Source: Todiramphus chloris collaris
Taxonomy: Eukaryota; Chordata; Aves; Coraciiformes; Alcedinidae
Assembly: GCA_025345505.1 (NCBI GenBank)
Contig: JANVCC010000011.1
Span: 10,204,184-10,268,183, forward strand
Direction: 5' to 3'
Length of the DNA stretch: 64,000 nt
Part shown: positions 23,726-35,743 of the stretch, one piece after another
Position numbering within the stretch: position 1 is the stretch's first letter
How the letters are laid out: every line of letters begins with the position of its first letter
The notes under the pieces: model-generated
What the model was told of the DNA's origin: nothing
The model's database searches: none
Seen by the model: the letters and a program-made list of their open reading frames with translations, nothing else
Program-made: the position numbers and the translations under genes

Positions 23726-26295
23726 AGCTGGAGTGAGTGTGGCGAGCGAGGCAACTGCAATGAAAAGCAACCTGACTGCTGTGATTTGAGGCATGTGGTT
23801 CATCTTTGCATGGAGCAAAATACATGCAGGGAGCTAATAGAGATGGTGTACTCTCTCAGAGGAGTTAATTTAAGCACGCTGGATATTTTAACTACCTTTT
23901 TTAAGGCCTGAAATAATTTGGTTCTAATTTCTGAGCAGGGACTTGCAGCCCACACAGCAGTAAGTCTTGATAATTATTAATTATATGTTTTTCCTCTGTT
24001 CTGTATGACCTTGTTTGTAAAAGCTGTGTGGTAAAGCTAGAATATTAAGACATTTATGGGCCCTGGCATGCCATCTAGCTGGAAAAGAGGAAAAGATTAA
24101 AAGAACAAATGGATAATCCAAAGTATAACCTCAAATTTGCACCCTTTCAGAAGGCAATGAGATCTGGAGTGCACTTGTCTGATGCACATGACAACTGAAA
24201 GAGCAAGTAGGTGATTTTCTGATTTAGCTACAATTAAAATTCACACACACTCCCTTCTGAAAGTCTGGTCCAAAATGGCAGAAGCCTGCAAAGGCAGATG
24301 GCAGACTGCCCATGCAGGGAATTCTAGCTTGAAAATATGCATTAGCCTTATTCTAGCAGAGACCCAATACCATGGCTTTGGACCAAGCATTGGAGAGTAT
24401 CACAAAAAGGAAAGAAGTGCCATGAAGAATCCAGTTTAAATCTGATATGGAGAAACTTTGGTATGTTTTTGTCTCTACTTCATGTGCACTACCTTCTAAG
24501 GAGCTGCACTACCAAATCACTGTAGTCCTCTCTGAATGTGCACATTTATCTAAAAACCCAGCTTTCTGTAAATGTGAACACTTAGATTGTTTTTTCTTTT
24601 GTACTTAGAGAAATGTTGTCATCTGGTCTTTCTCCAGTTGCACAACTCCCTCAGAAATAATTTATTTACCATCAGAAATAATAAAGCAACCTGATTTGCA
24701 GCAGGAGAAAAAGGTCCCAAAAGCCTTGAAAGCAGCGTCTTTGCCACAGTTACGAAGAAAAAGTGTCAGTGGACCTGGCTTTCAAAACGCTGAAGAGATA
24801 CACATTACTTTTGACTTCTCTGAAAAATCAATTGGCCTTCAAACCTTGACACACAGAGAAGAAAACATGTTTCCTTATTAACTATGTTTTGGGTTGCTTC
24901 CACAGATTTGGAACATAACGTCATTCTCTGCCTGGTAGCTCATATAGTAAGTGAATTATTGCAGTGTTGTTGGGAAGAGGTTCATGCACTACAAAAGCAG
25001 TGTCCACCCACACTTTACTTTTAGTGTTATCACACAATGAAAGCACAGAAAGCTCCAAATTAAGTTAGAAATCTCAATCCTTTTTTCTCCTGCCCTTTTG
25101 ACTAACAATATAATAGGCTTCTTGGCTCTTCAAATAGCAGGAAGTGGTCTCACCAGAGTACCAAACTTCTGTGATAAAGATTTATGTACAGTTATGACTA
25201 GTAGGAGAGGAAAAAGAAAAGCAATTTCCTGAAAGCATAGATGTCTGCTGCAAAAGGTAGACTGGCTGAGAAAATTAGGACAAGAATATGACACCCTTTC
25301 TCATCTGAGTAATATTTTAAACACAAGTGGTGCCCCTGAAGTCACTGCTCGTGGCGTGATGAGTGCTGCGAAGAGGTCACAGCTGGCTCTCAGAGCTGCT
25401 TGGAAAATGGAAGAAATTATGAGTTCTGTCACCTTACCTTGTCTTTATCCTCTCCACATTTGTTTCATCTAACATTCGTGCCTTTTTGCTGAATCCATAG
25501 TTGTATTCTCTCTGAGATGAAGAAACACCTTTTTACCTGACTGGGGTCTGTAAACGCCAATGAATATGGAAGCAATGTCTATGTGTAACAAGACTGTTGT
25601 CGGTTATACAGACTGTGGTTCAGCTCCTCCTGGTGAGATCTAGAATCTGAAAAATGGTTAGCAGGACCCCTGATGCTCAGATTAAGTGCTGCCAAAACCA
25701 GCTGCCTGGGCAAGCCTTGGAATAGATTGCACCTGGGCCATTAGTTTTATTTCACAAATAAAGTAGCTAGCTAATGTGAGAAAGTAAAGGTTGTGTAAAA
25801 ATGGGAAGATACCCACTGTCAGTCAACTGTGAGGCATTAGCACTAGATACAGCTCCTGCAGCTTATGAACACATTGAGGGCAAAAGCAGAAGCGTAGGAA
25901 GAATATCTGGCACCAAGGAAAAGCAATAAATTCTTGACTCTGGCTTTGGTGCCAGCCATTTTTTTGTCTCTCAGTCCTCAGAAGTGCTACAGTTATTTGT
26001 GGATTCTGTATGGATGGACTCTAGACAGTAGGAAATCTCGGGAAGAGCCATTTTCTGGATGGAAAAACTGTCTGCAACACAAAATCGAGTCCGAGTGTGT
26101 GTATTTCTGGGTCAGCTTTCAGGGAGTTGCAGAGATATAGAAACACAGACCACCTGCAGCATTGGGTCTGCTAATTTCACTGCTTTATTCTCAGTGCCCA
26201 GTCACCACTCCTTTCCTTACCAGTTGCTCATAAGACTCTGTTGATTCACATTTTCTTGTCTCTTGATCAATTTAGAAGCCTGGATGCAACTGAGG

Positions 26296-26333
26296 CAAAA
26301 AAAACCCCAAAAAACCAAAAAAACCAAAACAAT
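26296..26333 (+). repeat. A/C-rich low-complexity tract
   Basis: Runs of A interrupted by CC and CCCC. Similar tracts occur at 38798-38813 and 42905-42962. They are simple sequence with no coding content. Confidence 0.8.
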
Positions 26334-29300
26334 GCACAATTACTTTATTTGTAATCCCTGCACCCAGTGTTGCATTTCCAATTAAATATTCCGATAAATT
26401 ACATAAATGTTATTCTGTGAAATGTTAGCATAGGACTATGTAAACTAAGCATCTGGCACAAAGGAAGATTTATCCTGCTGCAGTCTGTTATCACAAGGAT
26501 TTTGCTCAATTAAACTGAGCATGCAGTGAGAGCTCTGTCCACATCAATGAAAGAAAATCCCTCATCAAAGGGAAAAAAACAAGGAACAAAAGCAGCATAC
26601 AACAACCACTTTACATACTGTGCAATTCTGACTGTAGTCACCTGGACTTGGATGAATTTTGAACAGTGTGCCCCAGGTTATAATGTTTTTCTGTTATATG
26701 TCAGGGAGATTGCTTGTGCTTTTTATAGCAGTATTATACAGACTTACATACCTGTCACCTGACAGTATAATACATAAAGCTAAAATGATAAGATCTTTTC
26801 TTAATGCTCTTTTCAGGCCCTGAAGCCTTAGTCATTTATTTAATTTTTTTTTTTTTTACTAAAATTTACGTATTTCTTATATTGTAGTGCTAAAGTGTCT
26901 ATAAATACAGTTGTCTGTAATAGTCATCTGTGGCAGAAGAAGGGTTATTCAGATTTAATGTATGATTCAGGCATGAGAACTTGAATGTCTGTTATCCAAA
27001 TTAATGTCAATGACAATCTACTTTTAAAATAAGCCATTTACATCACAAAAGAAAGATGGCAGTGTGGTGAGAACATACCATCTGGGACAACTAGTTCTTA
27101 CTAGGTCTGGATAGGCTCACCTATAGCCTTTCTATGGTATCGTGAGCAAGACAGCTACTCGCTCACTTGCCTGTTTCTCAGCTATATAATAAAGGTGATA
27201 ATTCTTTGCCTAATTATTCTTCTTTTTCCTGTTTCTTCAAGGCATAGTCTGTATGGCAAGGACAATCTTACCGTGTATTATTTTTATAGTATTAGTCCTT
27301 TCAAACACCAAGTGTAGGCTAAAGCATCTGGACTTGTTGTTATTACTATAATAAAATAAACCCTATTTTAAATTTAGCAGGAGTTTCAACACAGAATATA
27401 GCTGCTAATTGAACCACCTATTTAGAGTTATTTTTGGATTAATATACATAGGTTTTAAATAATTCCAACAATTGAAGGAACTGTGATAGTATTGTGCTCA
27501 TGAAGGGTACAATGTTCAAGTTTTATCTTTCTAAAGTTGCTTGCCTAGTTAGAGCATTTTAGCACATGGTCTATGCTGCATTCATTTTGGCTATGGAAAG
27601 CATGGAGGGGGCTGGCTTTTCTTTGCCGAAGAAGAGAAATTCCATTTCTAAGCACAGAGAGAAAATGTAATGTTCAAAGCTGTTGCTTTGAATTGCATGG
27701 CATCAGTTGGTCTTAATTCATGTTTAGCACCATTTGTCACCCCACTGGAACTGGAATTGTGCAGGAGATTTTCCTCTGCTAGTGAATTACAGGGGAATAT
27801 GCTGGGTGAAGGGTAGCTGGTTTGCGGTGTTAAAACATCCAAAGGAAAAGTAAGGCAGAAAATGGAAATGCCTAAAAGTGTAAGTTGACAGGAATTAAGA
27901 GTGAGCAGCAGTGCAGCCAGTCCCACTACAGGGACGTGGCAGCTACAGGCAGTAAGTGGTGAGAGGCATCAACAGGAAGATGCAGGGAGGTGCAATGGCT
28001 CCGAGTGGGATGCTGCCATCACCGCAGAATGTTCAGGACAGAGGGCTTACGAAAACACTGACCTGCTTTCTTCACACAGGTAACACATTTTCAGAACCAG
28101 TTCTGCTGTTTGTTTTCCCTCACTGCTTTTCTTCCACATTTTCCTACTCCATTGCTCAAAGGGATTCTCCACCAGGGATTTTGGCAACAGGAAAGTGTAT
28201 CCTGATTGTATTGTCTACTGTCTCATTGTATTAAAAACTTCCATGCTCTGGGGTTTTCTGGGCCAGGCAGGCTCATGGCACATCTTTCAAAAGCAGTGGA
28301 AAGGATGGGAGAGGCTTTTGCACCTGGAGGGATAATGGAGAAATATGTTAACATAAGCAGGATATCTGTGGTTCTTTAAGCAGGACAGAGGAATAGGCAG
28401 GATGGATATTCAGTTTTTGGTTTTAGTAAATCAGCTTTTATTAAGCCAGAAGTGTTTTTTAGCTTTGTGGATCTTTTTACTTTGTCCTGGATGTTTGTAT
28501 ATTAACTTGGAAAATTCAACAGATTCCAGTCCCTGCTTGTAAGGTTTCAATCACCATGCTGTCCTGCACCTTTTTTTTTTTTCCAGCTAATGAAAGAAGG
28601 CCTTTTTATTCTCCAAAGGAACACAAGAATATTATTTTTAGTCAATATATTGCTTCTTTTCCTTTCCTCCTGCAGCTGATTTTTAAATGACTGCCTTTGC
28701 ATCATGCCACAGGGAGGCATATTTTCTTCCGAGATGCAAGATGATCCAAGCAAAAAATGTCATGTTTTGTATAGTCATGGGGAAGTGGCTGTAATGAACG
28801 ATCAATTCCAAGGATCGAACCATTGCTCCCACTTGCAAATTATCAATAAAAGGCCTGTGTTTTAATGATTTGTTACTCATTCCAAAATAATTTATCAGGG
28901 AAGAGACTGTAAATTAGTCACAGTGGCTTCACTGAAAAGATGTGGATGCAGATGGCTGGGAGTTTTACAGGCGGGATGAGGGGACTCTGAGAGCCTTCAG
29001 GAGTATCAGGTGAGCAGCCTTGGCAGGATGCTGCTGGCACCTGCAGTAGGGAGCTAGCTGCTAGGGTAATGCCAGAGCTAGGCAAGTTTTAAATGCTGCC
29101 TGTGAGGTGTTCTGCAGTGGGGGTGGGGCAGTGGGGTGACCTCACAACACATCCAGTCATGGAGAACCTGCAAGCACTTTCTGGTAAAGAGGAGAACAGA
29201 GATTAGCATTCCACTCTCCTGCACTTGCATGGTGACTTAATTACTGTGTTGCCATCAGGCTACTTTTTTGCGTGTCCCTTCAGACCTAATTACACTGGAT

Positions 29301-32300
29301 TTCCTTGCTGTGTGTGGTTCATTGCACCCAGTGCATTGGGGAACGCCTGTCTACAGGATCTGTACTCTCTTGAAGAAGCAGTCTGGCTTTCTCTGGAAAG
29401 TTCATGATCCAACAGAATACCTAAAATGTGCTCCTCTGCTTCCTCCTACTTTAAATGCAAGCAGAAATGTACCACGGTACTTTACCTTAAACCTGAAAGT
29501 GTCCATATGTTATGAGTTAGCTCTAAAAAAGCTTCACAGATCAATACTTACAGCAGGGTCTGCTCAGAAGCCTAAGTATCTATCAGGGTTATCATCTTTT
29601 CAGGACAAGTCTCACAGAAATACCTAGGAATGCCACAAATCTTTATGCATGTAACTTTTTATCAAAGTCATAGCTTTCCTCTTTAGGTGTGGTTCTTCCT
29701 GACTGTACAGTAGCTGTTGGATTCATGATGCTTCTTTGTCTTGGAAGACCACAAGAGTTGTATTTTGGTGATTTGAATCATCACATGGGGCTTGGGGCAG
29801 CTGTGAGATGGCTGCTGGTACTGTGTTGCACAGTCTCAGCTGGGTCTGGGTGCATGGGAACGGTGGGGAGCACAAGGGCTGCGTAGTGGAGGTGAGGCTT
29901 TCAATGCAGAAACCTTCCTAATAGATAAGGCTTGTCACTTTTGTGAAAGTTCCCTTCGAACATCTCTTTAGCATTTCCTTGGGTTTTAAGGTTATTCACA
30001 TGACCAAGATCAAGCTGCTGGTACTATGTCTCTGCTGAATACTGCTGTGCACTCCTGCAGATAAATACCTGACTCCTCTGGCCAGGTAGGTTATCCCTCC
30101 AGGTCTAATCTGTCACAAAAGATTTCTGTTTGAAAGCAAAAGTGAGGGGGTTTATTTTATTTTTTATTACTGTAAATCTGTCAAAGGGAAGCATCTGGAG
30201 CAGAGAACTATACCTTGAGGGAAAAGGAGGAAAAACATATTGTTTTGGTGGGAAACTCAGCTAAATCATTTAAATTAGGAATTATTGACACTGTAGCTGC
30301 TGGAGGTGCAAATTGAACACCTAACCGCTTGAAACAAGAGGCTGGGAAAAGTCAACGAAGTTGTGCATAAAGGATCACAACACACCTTCTTCTCTGGTGC
30401 TCACTAAGCTAATAAGATTTTCCTCATCAAAATACCATGCGGTGCTGTGAGGAAATGGTCAACTTACTGTTGAACTGTAGGGCTGGAGTCTGAAGAAGCA
30501 GTGGATAAAATACATCAGCAAAGGAAGTCGAGACTCAAGTTTCAGATTTCATTATTTGATGCTTCTGTGGCTGCTATGAAACCTTGGCCTTACACAAAAG
30601 CAATGTCAGCTTCAGTGGTGAGCAAGCACTACCTCACTTTGCCCAGAGACACTGAGAAGGCTCTAGGCTGGAGTATGTCCATGTCAGGGTGTAGAGGTAC
30701 CCTGAACCAGTGTACTAGCTAGACCTGATGTCTTTCCTGGCATCAGGTATCAAGTGGTCTGTCCATCCACCTCTTAAATCACAAGATGGAATCAAATGAT
30801 GGTGTGAAGAACCACAGAGGTTAATTCAGAGGAGATGAGCATGCAAGTACTGAGCTTCTCACAGCAATGTTTCACTCTGCAGGCTGAGCAAAGCTGGGAC
30901 CATGGTGTCTCTCTCCACAGGTGCAGGGAAGGGACAGATACTGTGGCTGCTTGCTGAACAGGGAGATAGGGAAGCCAGGGGCTGGTGGTGAGGGTGTCCT
31001 GGGACAATTTAGCTGAGGGGATTACCCTTGTTTCACACCAGGACCTTAATTCAGCTACATTCAGGTACACAGGGATCTCTAATTTCCCATCTGCTCCAAA
31101 AGACACCTCCTGGAAGACCCATACAGTGTCCTTGGCACTGATTCAGTGCCAAAGCACTTGGGTATCTGCTGTGTCAGGGGTTAGTATAGTTTTGCTTCTG
31201 TCTTATACTGATCTAGAAAAAAATGAAGACACACCTGATCCTTGTAAATAACCTTAGCCAGATGTTTTCAGGAATTATTCTCCAGCTGCATATATGAGAA
31301 ATGGGGAGGGCAAAGGGGTACCCCAAGCCATGTCTGCACCATGCAGGAGGGCAGGGTGCCTTCAGGGCACTGCTCCCAGCTGCACAGAGTGGGGCAGGCA
31401 CTCACAATCACTGTTGTTGCTGCCAGAAGCATCAGATGTGTGAGGGAAGAGTAAGAGGCTTTTCTGTAGCAGCAGGAGCTGCCCCACAGAAATAGGAGAC
31501 TTGAGCTTATCTGCCCTCACTGTGTCCCTAGCTAATGCAAAGAGTGGAGGGGGTTACTTCAATTCCCCAAGCAATTTCTTTCTAGTAACAGATGTTACAT
31601 CAATTCAGGACCTTTACTCCTGTTGAGAGCTGTTTTACTGCACAAGGAAGCCCCTGGAAGACAATCAGACTCTTTCTGAAGACAGACATGAAAGTCTGGA
31701 CAAATTGGTGGAGACGGTGTTACAAAATGATGCTGCACTTCATTGCAAAAGGCTGTCTTTCATCCTGAGCAAGGACCAACGTCCTGAGCTATAAGGGGAC
31801 TCCACTGCAGCACTTTCTGTCAAATTCACAGTTTAGAGTGAGGCATTCACCTTCCCCAAGTAATGAACTAGAGACATCAGCAAGAGCTTCACCAGAGACA
31901 TCACCCTAACTGGAAATACAAAAAGGGGATGTAAAATCCTTTTATGTGAAATGGCAGTATTGGTTGCACAGACTGGATGCAAGGGAGCATGCAGGCAGTA
32001 TGGCTGAACAAGTGTATACATGCCTTGCTATTTATGGTAATTAAAGTTTGGAGGGCAAAGTGTGTGTTAGATGCAATTTGCTGCATTGATCTCAAAGCTC
32101 TTTACATAAAGAGCATTTACATATTACAGAATATTGTCCCTCACTTATACATGTGTAACCCTGGTTGATAGCAGGAGCTCTGAACATGTATCCTGAGTCA
32201 GCGTGACCCACCTGAATCCCCATCTCACACAAGCCAGCCAGATTAACCTAGAAAGTGTGAGATTAGTATAACCCCCCAAGTGAGTTTTCCATAATAACTC

Positions 32301-32410
32301 AGCGGCAATACACAAATTTTTATGAATAGAAAACAACATTAAACATTTCATTGATGATAGCTTCACATTTCTTTGAAGTCATGACCAGAGAAACGTAATG
32401 TAGTGATGTA

Positions 32411-32462
32411 ATTATATCAATATATATGTTATATATATTATATATATAATATATATGTAATA
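32411..32462. repeat. Alternating AT/TA low-complexity tract
   Basis: About 50 nt of nearly pure A/T in alternating order with partial dyad symmetry around ttatatatataatat. It could be cruciform-prone. Confidence 0.85.
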
Positions 32463-32549
32463 TAATGCCTTACATTATGAAATTACTTAGATTTCAGTTT
32501 CTCCTCCATTGGTTACAAAATCTAATATGTCTTTTTTTTTTTCCTCCTA

Positions 32550-32930
32550 TAAGTGTACCCTATCTGGTGCGGTACCTCCAAGGCATACATTTCATTTTTA
32601 TTAGCTGGTCAGTGTGAGTCATGCTATTAATCAGTATCAGTAGCAACACATCACCAAACTGTCCTTTGCTGCACAGACTATATTTAGAAAGGGAATGAGA
32701 TTGCCGCTGGGTTATATAATGATGTGGCTATTTATAGATCCCCATTATACCTAGAGAGCACCGCCTTGCCATCCGAGCTGTGAGCAGCCTGGCTGACAGA
32801 GGTGTGATTACAGATTCGGCATCCTCCTTACCTTTCCCCTAGACACAGTTGCAATTTTGTTTACCCGCCATTATTTCTATTTATTCCGCCTGCAGTAAAA
32901 GTACATTTGAAATCCTATGCGTTCAGGCAA
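32550..32930. promoter_or_regulatory. Candidate enhancer or conserved non-coding element
   Basis: A block that differs from its surroundings. It contains at least seven CpGs between 32703 and 32922, in a window otherwise depleted of CpG, and clustered transcription-factor-like words: an AP-1/Maf type TGAGTCA (32615-32621), a perfect MEF2 site CTATTTATAG (32728-32737), a forkhead core TGTTTAC (32858-32864) and several ATTA homeodomain cores. It has no open reading frame of note and no repeat similarity. Retained CpGs and high word complexity are typical of constrained non-coding DNA. Whether it is actually conserved cannot be judged from one sequence. Confidence 0.35.
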
Positions 32931-33628
32931 AAAACATTTTAGAACCTGTTATTGCTTGTGAAAGGTAAAACAGACAGTCAATGCCAACAAAATAACTGTA
33001 TTTTCATTTACCTTCTTTTTTGGTTGCATGAACCTAGCCAAATGTAGCTGCTTAAAAATATAAATGTATTTCTAGTAGCACTGCCCTAAAAATCTTAGAT
33101 TCTGAGGGTTTTTTTTTTTTTTCCCCCATACTGATTTTTGATGGCTACAAGTAGAAAAAGCAATGTAAGATAGATGACTTATTTTTGGACCTGAGCGCAC
33201 ATAAGGATGGAGGAGGCAGGCATTTGTGTTGGAGGTAGAAATGTGGTTTCTGCTGTATCTAGCATGTCTCACAACAAAATACTGGCTACAGCCTGCACAG
33301 CAGTTAGTTCAGCTGAAACACGATTTCGGACAAGTAGTTGCAAAGCAGATATTAACAGTTTAAGGTGAGCTACATAAAAGCTCTCAGGGCACAGTCTCCA
33401 GGCTTGCACACCTGAGGCATTTCAGATCTTGGGTGTTCATTTGTAAATTGTCTAGAACTGTAAATTTACTTCTGGAGTGGCAAATAGACTGTATTTCTGC
33501 CCTGGCCTCTCAGTGCCCATAACACCCCATACAGTGGCTCAGCCTTGGCTGGAACTGCTGAAGAATGCAACTAGCTCATGGAGGCACAGTATGTGTCTTT
33601 GCTATGAGAGGCCATAATACCTTATAGC

Positions 33629-33688
33629 TAGTACAAAACTGGGAGGAGTGGCTGATGTACCAGAGGGTCATGTTGCCATCCACTTCAT
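33629..33688 (+). mobile_element. Orphan internal CR1 fragment, about 60 bp, plus strand
   Basis: The segment acaaaactgggaggagtgg continuing through ctgatgtaccagagggtc and gttgccatcca matches the CR1 ORF2 region just after the FADD catalytic box (consensus reads through Gly-Gly-Val-Ala-Asp-Thr-Pro-Glu). The 39 kb CR1 copy has the same segment in reverse. Neither CR1 5' nor 3' flanks are recognisable around it. Confidence 0.65.
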
Positions 33689-34762
33689 AGTACACATGTC
33701 TGGGGTTTGTTTTTTTGGTTTTTTTTCCTAGATTTGCAACACCCCATGTCATTGCATTGTGCCAGGTCAGTGTCTAGAGCAAGTACAATACTTCCAGGTT
33801 ATAGCACCATGCGCAATTTAAAGTGCTTAAAATATTAACAATAAAAGATTATTCTCTTCATTACAATTAGAAGCAGCTTGTTTCTGCAAGTTGAGATAGG
33901 TTATGATACAAAAAAAATAATGAAATGGTGTCCATTTCATTCCTGTCCAGGTTTGCATTTCTCTCAGGCCCTGGGATTTATTAAATTTCCTCTTCCCTCT
34001 CTGCTTGCACATGCAATGCATACATAAGTATCACAAGAGAATTACAATATAAAGAGGGGCACCATCAATCTGATGGCCATTAAAATATGGTCACTGACCA
34101 AATCCCTTAATATACTGAGTTACTGCCATTGGCTTTAGAATACACTTTAGAGAGGATTAACTTCAAAGCATGTTAAACCAAGGGCATATCTCTCATTCTC
34201 AGCTGCCACAAATGGATATAAGTTTTGCATACAGAAGGAAGGAGAAGGTTTTTGACAGGTGGAGATGCTTATCTTTCCTTACCACAGGGAAGGCTGGACA
34301 AGATGCTGCCTGCCACCTTTCCATACTGACATTATCTACACATCAGCGAAACTGCTGCATGTCAGTCTGTGATAACAGGGAAGAACTTGCTTCCATATGC
34401 AGAGAAGCTCTCCACCAAACAACAGCAGCTGATAATGCTTTTTTGAAGCCAGGCAGATGAGGGAAGACAGAAAGCCTGCATTCAGAACATACACTGCCCT
34501 CACAAATTAATTTGAGAACTGTTTATTAAAACATGCAATGAAATTGCAAATGCCTATGTTAGCTAAAAATCATTATTCATCATATTTTATTAATCCATTG
34601 ATATCTAACTTACTCTGAGCCTCTTGTTAATATAGGGAGTTTGATTTATTGTGACAGCTATTGAATAGTAATAAAAAACCTTTTGTCCCACGATAAGGAC
34701 AGGTCAAAATTCTGTGGAAGACAAAAACTGTTGCTGAAATTCCTGGAAGCAATTCAGGTGGA

Positions 34763-34788
34763 CTTGTCCCAGCTGGAGGTGGGACAAG
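34763..34788. repeat. Perfect 9-bp inverted repeat with 8-nt loop
   Basis: CTTGTCCCA (34763-34771), an 8-nt spacer, and TGGGACAAG (34780-34788). Confidence 0.9.
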
Positions 34789-35648
34789 CCCTAGCTGTGT
34801 AGTCACAGCAGAAGAGGTGGGTGCCATTTTGACAGCATTTGATGCATCTATAAAGTCATCTTTGGGGCCCAGAGTGAATCACTGGTTGGAAAAGAAGCTT
34901 TTGCAGATCTTATAAAGAGGTTCTCAGAATATAATAATTTAAATATTCAAAAATCTTCACAGATTATTATTTTGGTGTAGTATTACTCCATGGACCCCAT
35001 TTACATGCTGTGTTGTATTTAAAACAGCAGGTATTGTGTCCTCCTATGGACTAGGGCGCTGCTCATGTTTTTCAGTTGGGGAATCTCCTTCTAGCAAATA
35101 CACATCTTGTCTACCCTAGTAGTCTCTCCAAACAGGGGTGTTTATGCAACAAAGAGCTCTCTTAGTTTTGCCTCCTCACTGTGTCACTGTGAATGTGGGA
35201 CTAATGAGACCAGATGAGGACAGGAAAGAAGTAGCCTCCTTAACTCTTTTTTTTCTGCTGCAGTGTAATGAGGCTGGGAATTCAGCTTCATGACAAGGTA
35301 AGAGCAGGCAAGTGAAACCTGAGCTCTCTAGCCCTGTGATTTACTCAGTCAGTCACCTGGGGAGAAAAAGAGTCAGATAATTCTTCCGGTTACAGGGATT
35401 AATGATGCATTTTTGCAATCCGCAACTAACCGCCCCCTCCTCTGCAAAATGAACAAGCAAGCAAACTCTAAAAGACCCTAAGCCCCACAATCCAGTATCA
35501 GGAACCAGGTCCTTTTTCCCATGGGAGTGTTCACCACATTCATCTACTGCAAGCACTTTTGTATACCATGATGTTTTTATGCTTGGCTGTGCACGGCAAC
35601 TGCCTTGAAGAAGGAGACCATTTTTACCAGCCTCACCATCTGTTTCAG

Positions 35649-35737
35649 GAGACTGGGCCTCATTCAGATATATACCTGCCTTCTGCAGAGGACATCCACT
35701 CTGTTCCCATGTGGATGGAGGCACGTACACTCCAGAG
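35649..35737 (+). other. Exon-like segment with good splice sites, unknown transcript
   Basis: An 89-nt segment is preceded by a pyrimidine-containing acceptor (caccatctgtttcag) and followed by a near-ideal donor (AG, then gtaagt at 35738-35743). One frame stays open across it and continues both ways (open frame 35559-35741). The deduced peptide matches no family I know. It could be an exon of an unannotated lncRNA or coding transcript, or a chance pairing of splice-like words, which are frequent in 64 kb. Confidence 0.25.
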
Positions 35738-35743
35738 GTAAGT

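Larger units (their letters stand above)
22661..32549. other. Intergenic stretch, no gene seen
   Basis: No recognisable exon or CR1 copy in nearly 10 kb. Noted inside: a perfect MEF2-type site at 22673-22682 within a purine-rich setting, a G-rich tract at 23690-23725, A/C-rich low complexity at 26296-26333, and an alternating AT tract at 32411-32462. The longest open frames (about 119 codons) show no motif. Confidence 0.55.
32931..35648. other. Intergenic stretch with a CR1 scrap and a hairpin, no gene seen
   Basis: Holds T(14) at 33109-33122, a short internal CR1 piece at 33629-33688 and a 9-bp inverted repeat at 34763-34788. Otherwise nothing recognisable. Confidence 0.55.

Noticed and set aside
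27901..28083. 60-codon frame ending near a cacag/gtaac junction, considered as an exon
   Set aside because: The donor is weak, there is no convincing acceptor upstream, and the peptide is unrecognisable.
28810..28822. tRNA B-box-like word (GGTTCGATCC on the minus strand)
   Set aside because: The flanking bases do not pair as a T-stem, and there is no A box or acceptor stem at the right spacing.
35353..35730. 125-codon minus-strand open frame
   Set aside because: It overlaps the exon-like + strand segment, has no recognised motif, and is within chance length.
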